Part shown: one piece after another, positions 47,989 through 57,114 of the stretch
How the letters are laid out: every line of letters begins with the position of its first letter
Numbering within the stretch: position 1 is the first letter of the stretch
Origin: Lachnotalea sp. AF33-28
GTDB taxonomy: Bacteria > Bacillota > Clostridia > Lachnospirales > Lachnospiraceae
Reading direction: 5' to 3'
DNA: 64,000 nucleotides
Assembly: GCF_003477885.1 (NCBI RefSeq)
Contig: NZ_QUEE01000002.1
Span: 124,001 to 188,000 of the forward strand
Notes under the pieces: model-generated
What the model was told of the DNA's origin: nothing
The model's input: the letters and a program-made list of their open reading frames with translations, nothing else
The model's database searches: none
Program-made: the position numbers and the translations under genes

Positions 47989-49653
47989 ATGGAAAAATCA
48001 AAGAGAATGGAAATACTTGACAGGCGCCCTGTCAATCAGGACGGCTATATTGACGAATGGCCGGAGATGGGCTTTATCGCGATGAAAAGTCCCTATGACC
48101 CGGCGCCATCCCTGCTTGTGGAAAACGGCAGAGTGACGGAATTAGATGGTAAGAAGAGGGAAGAGTTTGACTTTTTGGATCAGTTTATCGCGGACTATGC
48201 CATTGATCTGGCTCAGGCCGATACATCTATGGCGATGGATTCCGTGGAGATAGCCAGGATGGTGGTGGATATCCATGTCTCCAGGCAGGAGGTATTAAAG
48301 GTGATATCCGGCATCACTCCGGCGAAGATGGCGGAAGTCATCAACTGCCTGAATGTGGTGGAAATGATGATGGGCATGCAGAAGATGCGCGCCAGAAAGG
48401 TGCCCGGCAATCAGGCGCATATCACAAATCTGAAGGACGATCCGGTGCAGATCGCTGCGGATGCGGCGGAAGGCGCGCTGCGCGGCTTTGCGGAGGAAGA
48501 GACGACCACGGGTATCGCGAGATATGCGCCGTTTAACGCCATCGCTTTACTGATCGGTTCCCAGGTGGGACGTAAGGGCGTGCTGACACAGTGTGCGGTG
48601 GAAGAGGCTACGGAGCTGGAGCTGGGAATCCGCGGACTCACTACCTACGCGGAGACCCTTTCCGTATACGGTACGGAAAAAGTATTTATCGACGGAGACG
48701 ACACCCCCTATTCCAAGGCGTTTCTCAATTCCGCCTACGCTTCCAGGGGGCTGAAAGTGCGTTTTACTTCCGGCGCAGGTTCTGAGGTGCTGATGGGCAG
48801 CAGTGAGAAGAAATCTATGCTCTATTTGGAGTGCCGCTGCCTCTATGTAACCAAAGGAGCCGGTTCCCAAGGTATCCAGAACGGGTCTGTAAGCTGTATC
48901 GGCGTGGCAGCATCCGTGCCGGCCGGCCTTAGGGAAGTGCTGGGAGAAAATCTGGTGGCTGCTTTGCTTGGCCTGGAATGCGCATCCTCCAACGATCAGA
49001 GTTTTTCACATTCCGATATGAGAAGAACGGCCAGAACCATGCTGCAGTTCTTCCCGGGGACGGATTTCATATTTTCCGGGTATGCGGCAGAACCCAATTA
49101 TGACAACCTGTTCGCGGGCTCCAACTTTGATGCGGAAGATTTCGACGATTATAACGTCCTGCAGAGGGATATGCAGGTGGACGGCGGCTTAAAACCGGTG
49201 AAGGAAGAGGATGTGATCCGTGTGCGCCGGGAGGCCGGCAGGGCGGTGCAGGCGGTTTTCCGTCAGCTGGGACTTACAGAGGTGACGGACGAGCAGGTGG
49301 AGGCTGTAACCTATGCCCACGGAAGCAAAGACACTCTCTCCAGGGATGTGGCTGCGGATCTGATTGCAGCGGAAGAGCTGATGAAGCGCGGGATCACAGG
49401 TGTGGACGTGGTGAAAGCGCTTTTAGACAGCGGTTTTACCGAACTGGCTGAAAGCATTCTCAACATGCTGAAACAGCGCGTGGTAGGAGATTATATGCAG
49501 ACGGCGGCGATTCTGGATTCCCATTTCCGCGTGATGAGCGGCGTCAATACACCCAATGATTATATGGGCCCCGGAACAGGGTACCGGGTGGAAGGCAGCC
49601 GATGGGAAGAGATTAAAAATATTCCTCACCGGATCAATCCCGATGAGCTGTAG
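47989..49653 (+). CDS. pduC: B12-dependent diol/glycerol dehydratase large subunit
   Basis: A 554-residue catalytic subunit of adenosylcobalamin-dependent propanediol (or glycerol) dehydratase, which turns 1,2-propanediol into propanal or glycerol into 3-hydroxypropanal. Family marks include RRPVNQDGYIDEWPEMGFIAM at the start, QAHITNLKDDPVQIAADAAEGA, ASSNDQSFSHSDMRRTAR and the end MGPGTGYRVEG. ATG 47989 gives exactly the usual length and lies after GGGTGAG; the frame could begin at GTG 47959. First gene of a six-gene operon. Sequence alone does not separate diol from glycerol preference. Confidence 0.96.
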   Translation: MEKSKRMEILDRRPVNQDGYIDEWPEMGFIAMKSPYDPAPSLLVENGRVTELDGKKREEFDFLDQFIADYAIDLAQADTSMAMDSVEIARMVVDIHVSRQEVLKVISGITPAKMAEVINCLNVVEMMMGMQKMRARKVPGNQAHITNLKDDPVQIAADAAEGALRGFAEEETTTGIARYAPFNAIALLIGSQVGRKGVLTQCAVEEATELELGIRGLTTYAETLSVYGTEKVFIDGDDTPYSKAFLNSAYASRGLKVRFTSGAGSEVLMGSSEKKSMLYLECRCLYVTKGAGSQGIQNGSVSCIGVAASVPAGLREVLGENLVAALLGLECASSNDQSFSHSDMRRTARTMLQFFPGTDFIFSGYAAEPNYDNLFAGSNFDAEDFDDYNVLQRDMQVDGGLKPVKEEDVIRVRREAGRAVQAVFRQLGLTEVTDEQVEAVTYAHGSKDTLSRDVAADLIAAEELMKRGITGVDVVKALLDSGFTELAESILNMLKQRVVGDYMQTAAILDSHFRVMSGVNTPNDYMGPGTGYRVEGSRWEEIKNIPHRINPDEL

Positions 49654-49671
49654 TATACGAGGGAGGCTCCT

Positions 49672-50334
49672 ATGAATATAAATGAAGAACTGGTCCGCCG
49701 TATTACGGAGGCGGTCGTTAAACAGATACAGAGTCCTAAGGAAGGGCAATCCGGCCGGCCCGCCGTTACAGGCGGCGAGCGGATCAATGCGGAGAAAACA
49801 TCCTATGCTTCCTACCCCCGGGCGAAAAAGGGGACGGACCCGAAGGAAGTTGTGATCGGCGTTGGACCCGCGTTTCAAAAAGAGATCACTAAAACCATCT
49901 GCGGCATCCGCCTGGAAGAGGTGCTGGATAATCTGAAGGCAGGGATTGAGGAAGAGGGCATGGTGCCCAGAGTGGTGAAGGTGCTAAAGACCTCGGATGT
50001 CTGCTTCATGGCGCTGGAAGCGGCCAAGCTCTCAGGATCGGGCATCGGCATCGGAATCCAGTCCAAGGGTACTACGGTGATCCATCAGAAGGATCTCTAT
50101 CCGCTGTCCAATCTGGAGCTGTTTCCCCAGGCCCCTCTGATGACGCTTGAGGTGTACCGCAAGATCGGCCAGAACGCGGCGAAATATGTGAAGGGCGAGC
50201 CGGTAACCCCCATCGCCAGCACCAATGACCCCATGGTCAGGGCCAAGTATCAGGTGAAGGCGGCGCTGCTTCATATCATTGAGACAGAACAGGTGGACGA
50301 GCAGACCGGAATCATTGAATGGGAGGGAAAATAA
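49672..50334 (+). CDS. pduD: Diol dehydratase medium subunit
   Basis: A 220-residue beta subunit that helps bind cobalamin. The core KEVVIGVGPAFQKEITKTICG, GSGIGIGIQSKGTTVIHQKDL and the ending are normal. The first 20 residues, MNINEELVRRITEAVVKQIQ, form an amphipathic helix followed by a flexible linker. In Salmonella PduD such a helix targets the enzyme into the Pdu microcompartment. No shell protein genes are in this window, so encapsulation is open. Ribosome-binding site GGGAGG; 18 bp after pduC. Confidence 0.95.
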   Translation: MNINEELVRRITEAVVKQIQSPKEGQSGRPAVTGGERINAEKTSYASYPRAKKGTDPKEVVIGVGPAFQKEITKTICGIRLEEVLDNLKAGIEEEGMVPRVVKVLKTSDVCFMALEAAKLSGSGIGIGIQSKGTTVIHQKDLYPLSNLELFPQAPLMTLEVYRKIGQNAAKYVKGEPVTPIASTNDPMVRAKYQVKAALLHIIETEQVDEQTGIIEWEGK

Positions 50335-50335
50335 G

Positions 50336-50734
50336 ATGCGTTATCCCTTAGGAGAATACGAAGCGGAGCAGATCACATCCAGAACCGGGAAGAAACTGTC
50401 CGATATCACGTTGGACGCGGTGAAAAGAGGAGAGATCAGGGCCGATGATATTAAGATATCCAAGGACGTGCTGAAGAAGCAGGGAGAGGTATCCTTAGCT
50501 TCCGGCAATGAGCCCATGGCTAAAAATTTTGAACGGGCCGCTGAACTGGTGGACGTGCCGGATGAGGTCATCCTGTCCATGTATAATAAACTGCGCCCTC
50601 ACCGTTCCACTAAACTGGAGCTGGTGATGATGGCGGATGAACTGCTGTCGAAGTATAACGCGAAAAACTGTGCGAAACTGGTTATGGAAGCCGCAGAGAT
50701 CTATGAGAAAAGAGGAATCCTTCGTTGCGATTGA
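50336..50734 (+). CDS. pduE: Diol dehydratase small subunit
   Basis: A 132-residue gamma subunit. It starts YPLGEYEAEQITSRTGKKLSDIT and continues with GEIRADDIKISKDVLKKQGEVS, FERAAELVDVPDEVILSMYN and LRPHRSTKLEL, all typical of PduE/DhaE. ATG 50336 follows GGGAGGG and is 1 bp past the pduD stop. The end overlaps the reactivase gene by ten bases. It lacks the extended targeting helix found in some PduE proteins. Confidence 0.94.
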   Translation: MRYPLGEYEAEQITSRTGKKLSDITLDAVKRGEIRADDIKISKDVLKKQGEVSLASGNEPMAKNFERAAELVDVPDEVILSMYNKLRPHRSTKLELVMMADELLSKYNAKNCAKLVMEAAEIYEKRGILRCD

Positions 50735-52539
50735 TTGCAGGCGTTGATATAGGCAATTCTACAACTGAAGTTTGTGTGGGCGAAGCGGCCGGAGACGGCA
50801 GGATACGTTTCCTTTCGGAAGCCTCTCGCAGGACCACCGGCACCAAAGGTACGGAGGCGAATGTACACGGCATAAAGGCGGCTTTGGACGATGCCATGAG
50901 CCGCGCCGGCTATCCGGTGTCGGATCTGGAGCTGATTCGGATCAATGAAGCTGCGCCGGTGATCGGGGATACGGCGATGGAGACCATCACTCAGACTGTC
51001 ATAACCGAATCGTCCATGATCGGCCATAACCCCTCTACCCCCGCGGGAGCGGGTCAGGCGGTGGGGTATCTGATCAGCCTGGAGCATCTTATGCAGGGGC
51101 AACAGGGTACCCCCTATATTGTGACGGCCTCTGCAAAGCACGGTTATGAAGAGGTGGCGGGAGAAATCAACCGTTTACAGGGCGTTCTTCAGATTGAGGG
51201 GATGATCCTGCAGGCCGATGAAGCGGTACTGGTGGAAAACCGTTTGAACAAAAAGATCCCCATACTGGATGAGGTGCGGGAGATCGGTATGGTCCCGGAA
51301 GGAAAGCTGGCGGCCATCGAGGTGGCGCTGCCGGGACAGCCGGTGCGCATGCTATCCAATCCCTACGGAATCGCAACCCTTCTGGAGCTTACGCCGGAAG
51401 AGACCCAGACCGTCATCCCTATCGCGAAAAGCCTGATTGGCAAGCAGAGCGCGGTGGTAATAAAGACGCCTCACGGAAATGTACAGGAAAATAAACTGCC
51501 TGCAGGCAAACTGTTTATCAAATCCGACCGCCGCCATGTAATTGATATCGATGAGGGCGCGGATCGGATCATGGAGCTGTTAAAGACGGCGGGCGCGGTA
51601 ACGGATATAGACGGTGAGCCGGATACCAATGTGGGCAATATGCTAAGCGGCATTAAGAAAGGCATGGCAAAAGTCAGCCATGAACCGGAGAAAGAGATCC
51701 GCATAACAGATATTCTGGCAGTGGATACGCTGGCGCCGGTGGAAGTGGGCGGCGCTCTGGCGGGGGAAACCTGTATGGAAAAGGCCGTGGGCATTGCCGC
51801 AATGGTTAAGACACAGAAGCTGCCGATGCAGCAGATCGCTTCGCGCCTGTCACAGGAGCTGGGCGTGGCAGTCAAGGTGGCCGGTGTGGAGGCCGTGATG
51901 GCATCGCTGGGCGCGCTGACTACGCCGGGAACAAAGCTGCCGCTGGCGATTCTGGATATGGGCGGCGGCTCCACGGATGCCGCGCTGATTGATGAAAACG
52001 GCAGTATCCGCATGACCCATCAGGCGGGCGCCGGCGAGCTGGTGACCATGCTGATCGGCACGGAGCTGGGGCTTTCGGAGCGGGCGGTGGCGGAGCAGAT
52101 CAAACGCTACCCGCTGGCTAAGGTGGAGAGCCTCTATCATATCCGTATGGAAAACGGCCTGATGAGGTTTTTTGAGGAAGCGGTCGATCCCCGGTATTTC
52201 GGCCATGTGGTGCTGCTGGCCGGAGATGAGATGATCCGCATCGACGAAGGCATTCCCATGGAAAAGATAGCGGCGGTGCGGCGTGAGGCCAAGCGCAAGG
52301 TTTTTATGCCCAATGCTATGCGCGCGCTGTCCAAAGTCGCCCCCGGCGGCGAGCTTCGCAGGATACCGAACGTAGTGCTGGTAGGCGGCTGTGCCGAGGA
52401 TTTCGAGATACCGGAGATGCTGATGGAAAGCCTGGCCGATTATCAGATCGTGTGCGGCCGGGGCAATATCAGAAAGACCCAGGGCCCGAGAAATGCGGTG
52501 GCCACAGGACTGGTCCTGTCCCATCTGGGAGGTAATTAG
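50725..52539 (+). CDS. pduG: Diol dehydratase reactivase, ATPase subunit
   Basis: A 604-residue actin/Hsp70-fold ATPase (DdrA/DhaF family). It removes damaged cobalamin from inactivated dehydratase in exchange for fresh coenzyme. It has the phosphate-1 loop AGVDIGNSTTEV at about 5-16, the ILDMGGGSTDAAL phosphate-2 loop at about 409-421 and VVLVGGCAEDFEIP near the end. TTG 50725 is taken as start, inside the pduE gene, after AGAGGA; this matches the length of relatives. Works with the small subunit encoded next. Confidence 0.95.
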   Translation: MRLIAGVDIGNSTTEVCVGEAAGDGRIRFLSEASRRTTGTKGTEANVHGIKAALDDAMSRAGYPVSDLELIRINEAAPVIGDTAMETITQTVITESSMIGHNPSTPAGAGQAVGYLISLEHLMQGQQGTPYIVTASAKHGYEEVAGEINRLQGVLQIEGMILQADEAVLVENRLNKKIPILDEVREIGMVPEGKLAAIEVALPGQPVRMLSNPYGIATLLELTPEETQTVIPIAKSLIGKQSAVVIKTPHGNVQENKLPAGKLFIKSDRRHVIDIDEGADRIMELLKTAGAVTDIDGEPDTNVGNMLSGIKKGMAKVSHEPEKEIRITDILAVDTLAPVEVGGALAGETCMEKAVGIAAMVKTQKLPMQQIASRLSQELGVAVKVAGVEAVMASLGALTTPGTKLPLAILDMGGGSTDAALIDENGSIRMTHQAGAGELVTMLIGTELGLSERAVAEQIKRYPLAKVESLYHIRMENGLMRFFEEAVDPRYFGHVVLLAGDEMIRIDEGIPMEKIAAVRREAKRKVFMPNAMRALSKVAPGGELRRIPNVVLVGGCAEDFEIPEMLMESLADYQIVCGRGNIRKTQGPRNAVATGLVLSHLGGN

Positions 52540-52872
52540 ATGACGGCGAAAGAACCCAGGATACTGATCTATGCATGGAGTCCGGATGCGGAAGCCTTAA
52601 AACAGGTCTGTGCGGGGATCGAGGAAGAGGGCGTGCCTGTGCAAGTGCTGCTGCAGTCGCAGGATACACTGGATAATCTGGCTTATGAGGCGGCACAGGA
52701 ATCCGTGCTGGGCTCCGGCATCGGCATGATACAAAAGGACATTGCCCTGCAGCTTGCCGGCTGTCCTAAAGGAAAAAACGTTTTTACATATACAGACGCT
52801 GCTGAATTCGAGTGCAGAAACATCGGCGCCAACAGCGCACGGGCTGTGAAAAGACTGCCCTTTCGAATATAA
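52540..52872 (+). CDS. pduH: Diol dehydratase reactivase, small subunit
   Basis: A 110-residue DdrB/PduH protein that displaces a dehydratase subunit during reactivation. LIYAWSPDAEALKQVCAGIEEEG, YEAAQESVLGSGIGMI and FECRNIGANSARAVKRLPFR are the conserved blocks. The start codon follows the pduG stop directly with GGGAGG upstream, so the two subunits are translationally coupled. Confidence 0.94.
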   Translation: MTAKEPRILIYAWSPDAEALKQVCAGIEEEGVPVQVLLQSQDTLDNLAYEAAQESVLGSGIGMIQKDIALQLAGCPKGKNVFTYTDAAEFECRNIGANSARAVKRLPFRI

Positions 52873-52897
52873 ACGGCACAGCAGGAGGTCATTATAA

Positions 52898-53851
52898 ATG
52901 GGAATCTATACAAAAACAGGCGATCAGGGAACAACGACGCTGGTCAATGCCAATCATATATCGAAGTCCGATGACCGGATAGAGTTGCTGGGAACCATCG
53001 ATGAACTCACCAGCCATCTGGGGATCGTGAAAGCTGCGAGCGATGACGCCGGGCTCAAAGAGTTTCTGGAACGGATTCAGCAGAACCTCATGACTGTGAT
53101 GGCCAGGGAGGCTGATTTCTCCAACCGCAGTTACCGGCTGGGACCGGATGAAGTAAAAGTCCTGGAAGAAGAAATTGACCGGCTGGAGAACTCCTTTTTA
53201 AGAGAGCATCAGTTCATACTGCCGGGAGGGTGTCAAAGATCTGCCCAGATCGATGTAGCCCGCACGGTTGCGAGGAGAGCGGAACGCAGGCTGGCCCCTG
53301 TGGACAGAAAATACGGCAGTGACCCGGTGATCCGGCAGTATATGAACCGGCTGTCCGATTATCTGTATGTGCTGGCCCGTTATACCGACGCCCTGGCAAA
53401 GGAAGCGCCCGCGGCAAAAAATGCTGCGGTGTTATCATCCAAAGGAGCGCCTCTGACCATGAACCTGGATGTTGCGAAACGGTTGATCGAAGCGGTGGAG
53501 AAACATGCTCTGGAGAAAGGAATGCGGGCGGTTGTGGCGGTCTGCAATGACCAGGGCAACCCGGTGGCGGTCCACGTGATGGATGATGCCTTTCTGGTCA
53601 GCTATGATGTAGCGGTGAAAAAAGCCTATACGGCGGTAGCGGTCAAGATGCCCACCATCGAGCTGAAGGAACTGGTAATGCCCGGACAGACTTTTTACGG
53701 ACTGGAAAATCTGGATAACGGAAAACTGTCCGTGCTGGGAGGCGGTGTTCCGCTGTATTCTAACGGACATATCATCGGCGGCCTGGGGGTCAGCGGCGGG
53801 ACCGGAGAAGAGGACAATGAGCTGGCGGTATATGGGCAGAGATGCCTGTAA
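52898..53851 (+). CDS. pduO: PduO-type corrinoid adenosyltransferase fused to a GlcG/HbpS domain
   Basis: A 317-residue two-domain protein. Residues 1-180 are the ATP:cob(I)alamin adenosyltransferase, with KTGDQGTTTLVNANHISKSDDRIE, DELTSHLG and the RTVARRAERRL helix of the active site. Residues 185-317 are a GlcG/HbpS-like domain (FLVSYDVAVKKAYTAVAVKM, GGVPLYSNGHIIGGLGVSGG), which binds haem or cobalamin in some PduO proteins. It supplies adenosylcobalamin to the dehydratase. AGGAGG lies before ATG 52898. Last gene of the operon, followed by a terminator. Confidence 0.95.
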   Translation: MGIYTKTGDQGTTTLVNANHISKSDDRIELLGTIDELTSHLGIVKAASDDAGLKEFLERIQQNLMTVMAREADFSNRSYRLGPDEVKVLEEEIDRLENSFLREHQFILPGGCQRSAQIDVARTVARRAERRLAPVDRKYGSDPVIRQYMNRLSDYLYVLARYTDALAKEAPAAKNAAVLSSKGAPLTMNLDVAKRLIEAVEKHALEKGMRAVVAVCNDQGNPVAVHVMDDAFLVSYDVAVKKAYTAVAVKMPTIELKELVMPGQTFYGLENLDNGKLSVLGGGVPLYSNGHIIGGLGVSGGTGEEDNELAVYGQRCL

Positions 53852-53876
53852 ATAATTAAATAGAGCGTACAGTGTG

Positions 53877-53917
53877 GAGCAGTTTTGGGCTTGATAGCCT
53901 GAAGCTGCTCTTTTTTT
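53877..53917 (+). terminator. Rho-independent terminator of pdu operon
   Basis: GAGCAGTTT pairs with AAGCTGCTC (53877-53885 with 53902-53910) and is followed by seven T residues (53911-53917). Confidence 0.85.
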
Positions 53918-53936
53918 CTTCTTTTATGTTAAATAT

Positions 53937-53964
53937 TTGACTGTATATAAAAACTGCTTATTAG
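53937..53964 (+). promoter_or_regulatory. Promoter of amidohydrolase-transporter operon
   Basis: TTGACT (53937-53942), 16 bp, TATTAG (53959-53964), followed by the palindrome CTGATCAG (53965-53972). It lies about 95 bp before the amidohydrolase start. The LysR regulator of 59061 is a possible controller. Confidence 0.42.
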
Positions 53965-54058
53965 CTGATCAGTTATTCGTATTTCACAAAAAAGCTCCCG
54001 GATGCTAACATTGTTTATAGAAAGTGATCAATAAACAGATGAAATGAAGGAGGCGGTT

Positions 54059-55231
54059 ATGGTGAAATATGATTACAGCGCGATCCCCTATTTTGACAAC
54101 CATACCCATGAATTGGATTATGACAGAACCGGTTACACGCCGGAGGAATTAAGTATTTCGTTTCTGCACGGATTCAGGGATATGCCGGCAGCTGCCGGAA
54201 ACGGTGAGGACTGGATCTCGGCAGGACAGGCACAGGATCTGCGTAATCTCGGTGTGGTAAAGACCATGGTATGCATGATGGCGAAACGGTTTGGATGTGC
54301 TCCGAATCTGGATGCGGTTACGGAATACCGAAACAGCCTGACTCTGTCCGGGCAGGAAGAATATGCCAAAGTACTCTACCGGGAGGCCGGCATCATCGGC
54401 TGCATGATTGACAGCGGCTTCCCCATGGGGGATTTAAGAACCAGATTTCCGTGCAGAACCTTCCGGCTTTTCCGCATGGATCCGGTGCTGACAGAGCTTA
54501 AACGGCAATGCCAGTCATATGCAGAATTAAAAAAGACATTCCTGGACAGAGTCTGTGAAGCGGTGGGGGAAGGCTACGCGGGAATCAAATGTCATATCGG
54601 AGAAATACATACGCTTCAGGTGCGTTACGTGACGGAGTATGAAGCGGAAAAGGCGTACGCTTCCGCAATTCTGGGAGACCCCAAGGCCAGTGAACTGGTA
54701 TACTTCGCGATATTCTGCGAAATGATGAAGCTATGCGGTGAGAAGGATATCCCGATCCATATCCATACAGGATGCACGGGCGGCAGCGGCAACGGCCGGA
54801 TCGGGGAGCTGAATCCGCTTCTGATGGCGGAATTTCTAAACGACAGGGAATTTCAGAAAACAAAAATCGTATTTCTGCACGGAAGCTATCCGGATATCCG
54901 AAACGCGGCACTGATGACCCATATGTTTCCAAATATCTGGATGGATCTGTCCTGGGTATCCCCATGGACCTCCATGGATTATGAGAACATTCTGCAGGCG
55001 GTTCTGGGAGTTGCTGTTCATTCCAGGGTGCTTTTGGGAACCGGACAGCACGGCATACCGGAGATGTCCTGGATGGCGGCGCATCTGGCGAGAAGGAGCC
55101 TGGAACATATTATGGAGGGACTTTCGGCACAGGGGATCATATCCGAGGAACAGGCCTATGAAACGGCAGAGCAGCTGCTCGTTGGCAATGCGCGCAGGCT
55201 GTATCATTTCCCGGAGGAAGAGGAACGATGA
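54059..55231 (+). CDS. Amidohydrolase superfamily protein
   Basis: A 390-residue TIM-barrel hydrolase. Metal-ligand candidates are the DNHTHE motif at about 14-19, Lys/His in GIKCHIGE, HIHTG and FLHGSYPD. In place of the usual G-[ST]-D at the end of barrel strand 8 there is LLGTGQHGIPE, so the catalytic aspartate seems to be missing or replaced. The length and C-terminal helices are normal. ATG 54059 follows AAGGAGG; ATG 54044 overlaps that site. Its stop overlaps the permease start (ATGA), so it is co-translated with a sugar importer. Substrate unknown; a sugar lactone, N-acyl compound or carboxylic acid is possible. Confidence 0.8.
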   Translation: MVKYDYSAIPYFDNHTHELDYDRTGYTPEELSISFLHGFRDMPAAAGNGEDWISAGQAQDLRNLGVVKTMVCMMAKRFGCAPNLDAVTEYRNSLTLSGQEEYAKVLYREAGIIGCMIDSGFPMGDLRTRFPCRTFRLFRMDPVLTELKRQCQSYAELKKTFLDRVCEAVGEGYAGIKCHIGEIHTLQVRYVTEYEAEKAYASAILGDPKASELVYFAIFCEMMKLCGEKDIPIHIHTGCTGGSGNGRIGELNPLLMAEFLNDREFQKTKIVFLHGSYPDIRNAALMTHMFPNIWMDLSWVSPWTSMDYENILQAVLGVAVHSRVLLGTGQHGIPEMSWMAAHLARRSLEHIMEGLSAQGIISEEQAYETAEQLLVGNARRLYHFPEEEER

Positions 55232-56160
55232 AACAGGGTGTGAAGAAAAACAAGTATCTTTCCTATTTAAAAAGCTGGCAGCTGTATCTGTTGCTGCTTC
55301 CGACCCTCCTCTACTTTATCATCTTCCGTTATGTGCCGATTTTTGGCATTCAGATCGCGTTTAAGGACTATATGCCCGCTTTGGGCATCGTGGAAAGCCC
55401 ATGGGCTGCTCCTGTTTTCAAGCATTTTACCCGTTTTTTCCAGGGATATTATGCGAAGCGTCTGATCGTCAATACGCTGGTTTTGAGCTTCGGGCAGCTG
55501 ATACTGGGATTTCCGCTTCCGGTGATTCTGGCGCTGCTTTTAAATGAAGCGCGCAGCCAAAGATTTAAAAAGCTGGCACAGACCGTCACCTATGCGCCGC
55601 ATTTTATCTCCACGGTTGTTCTTGTGGGACTTTTGTCGACGCTGCTCAATACGGGAAACGGCCTGATCAACCATCTGCTTTTGTCAGCCGGCCTGATAGA
55701 AGAACCTATAGAATTTCTGACGGAAGCGGGGTGGTTCAAACCGCTCTACATCATCTCCGGGATATGGCAGGAGATGGGATGGGGGGCCGTGGTTTATATG
55801 GCAGCGCTGGCCGGCGTGGATCAGCAGCTGTATGAAGCGGCCAAGGTGGACGGAGCCGGACGTATGAAGCGGATCCTGTATATTACGATACCGGCAATTC
55901 TTCCGGCTATGATTACCATGTTGATATTAAACTGCGGAAAAGTTATGAACATCGGATATGAAAAGGTGTATCTGATGCAGAATGATCTGAATATCGCCTC
56001 TTCCGACGTGATTTCCACCTATGTATATAAGGTGGGCATACTCAATAACCAGTACAGCTTTTCAACGGCGGTGAACCTGTTTAACTCCGTAATCAACACA
56101 GCGCTGATTATCATCGTCAATAAATTCAGCAAAAAAGTGAGCGATACGAGTTTATGGTAA
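55228..56160 (+). CDS. Carbohydrate ABC transporter permease (LplB-like)
   Basis: A 310-residue CUT1 permease with six helices and the EAA loop YEAAKVDGAGRMKRILYITIP at about 202-222. LLLLPTLLYFIIFRYVPIFG near the start is the family hallmark. It closely resembles the permease at 11237-12208 and overlaps the amidohydrolase gene by four bases and the next permease frame. Uses an ATPase encoded elsewhere. Confidence 0.93.
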   Translation: MKQGVKKNKYLSYLKSWQLYLLLLPTLLYFIIFRYVPIFGIQIAFKDYMPALGIVESPWAAPVFKHFTRFFQGYYAKRLIVNTLVLSFGQLILGFPLPVILALLLNEARSQRFKKLAQTVTYAPHFISTVVLVGLLSTLLNTGNGLINHLLLSAGLIEEPIEFLTEAGWFKPLYIISGIWQEMGWGAVVYMAALAGVDQQLYEAAKVDGAGRMKRILYITIPAILPAMITMLILNCGKVMNIGYEKVYLMQNDLNIASSDVISTYVYKVGILNNQYSFSTAVNLFNSVINTALIIIVNKFSKKVSDTSLW

Positions 56161-56186
56161 CGATCAGGAGGAAAGGGTGGAGAAAA

Positions 56187-57101
56187 ATGAAGCATAAAAA
56201 TAACAGGGAGGACAGGAGCGTAACCGGAAACAGCGACCGCGTGTTTGACGGCGTGGTGTATGCTCTGCTGGCGGTGATATTGGTGCTGATCGCTTATCCG
56301 CTGCTGTATGTGGTGAGCTGTTCCTTAAGCGATCCCGCCCGCATACTGACAAACGACATCATACTGTTTCCCAAAGGATTCAATGTGGAGTCCTATGTAT
56401 CGGTCATCAAGGAAAACCGTCTGACAGGGGGCTATGTTAATACGATTGTCTATACGGTGGTGGGCACGGCGATCAATATATCCCTGACCGCTACGGGCGC
56501 TTATGCCCTGTCCTGCAGAAAACTGAAGGGCAGAGGGGTGTTTACAAAATTTATACTGTTCACCATGCTTTTCAGCGGGGGGCTGATTCCCACCTATCTG
56601 GTGGTGAGCGATCTCCATCTGCTTAACTCGATGTGGAGCATAGTGCTGCCAAATGCGGTCGGGGTGACCAATTTTATCATTATGAAAAACTCGTTTGAAA
56701 ACAGCATACCGGATGAGCTGAAGGAAGCGGCCAGTGTGGAAGGATGTTCCGATATCGGAATCTTTTTGAAAATAGTGCTGCCGCTCTCCAAGCCGATCCT
56801 GGCGGTTATGGTGATCTTTTACAGCGTGGGCCACTGGAATGAATATTTCAATGCGCTGCTGTATATAACGGAAAAATCGGCCCAGCCCCTGCAGGTGGTT
56901 TTAAGGGATATACTGATCTCCAATGAGCTGACGGAAATGATGGGCAATGTGAATCAGCTCAACAGTGAGTCGAGATTAGCGATTGCGGAGGGAATGAAAT
57001 ATTCCACAATTGTGATTTCCAGCCTTCCGATGATCCTGCTGTACCCGTTTTTTCAGAAGTATTTTGTCAAAGGCGTGATGGTCGGAGCTGTGAAAGGATA
57101 A
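56187..57101 (+). CDS. Carbohydrate ABC transporter permease (LplC-like)
   Basis: A 304-residue second permease. Six helices, the EAA loop KEAASVEGCSDIGIFLKIVLP at about 173-193 and the YPFFQKYFVKGVMVGAVKG ending. The start is placed at ATG 56187, five bases after GGAG; ATG 56154 would overlap the previous gene and lacks a site. It is followed by four tandem copies of the two-hairpin repeat and then the binding-protein gene. Confidence 0.9.
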   Translation: MKHKNNREDRSVTGNSDRVFDGVVYALLAVILVLIAYPLLYVVSCSLSDPARILTNDIILFPKGFNVESYVSVIKENRLTGGYVNTIVYTVVGTAINISLTATGAYALSCRKLKGRGVFTKFILFTMLFSGGLIPTYLVVSDLHLLNSMWSIVLPNAVGVTNFIIMKNSFENSIPDELKEAASVEGCSDIGIFLKIVLPLSKPILAVMVIFYSVGHWNEYFNALLYITEKSAQPLQVVLRDILISNELTEMMGNVNQLNSESRLAIAEGMKYSTIVISSLPMILLYPFFQKYFVKGVMVGAVKG

Positions 57102-57114
57102 CTGTTGCAGTAAC

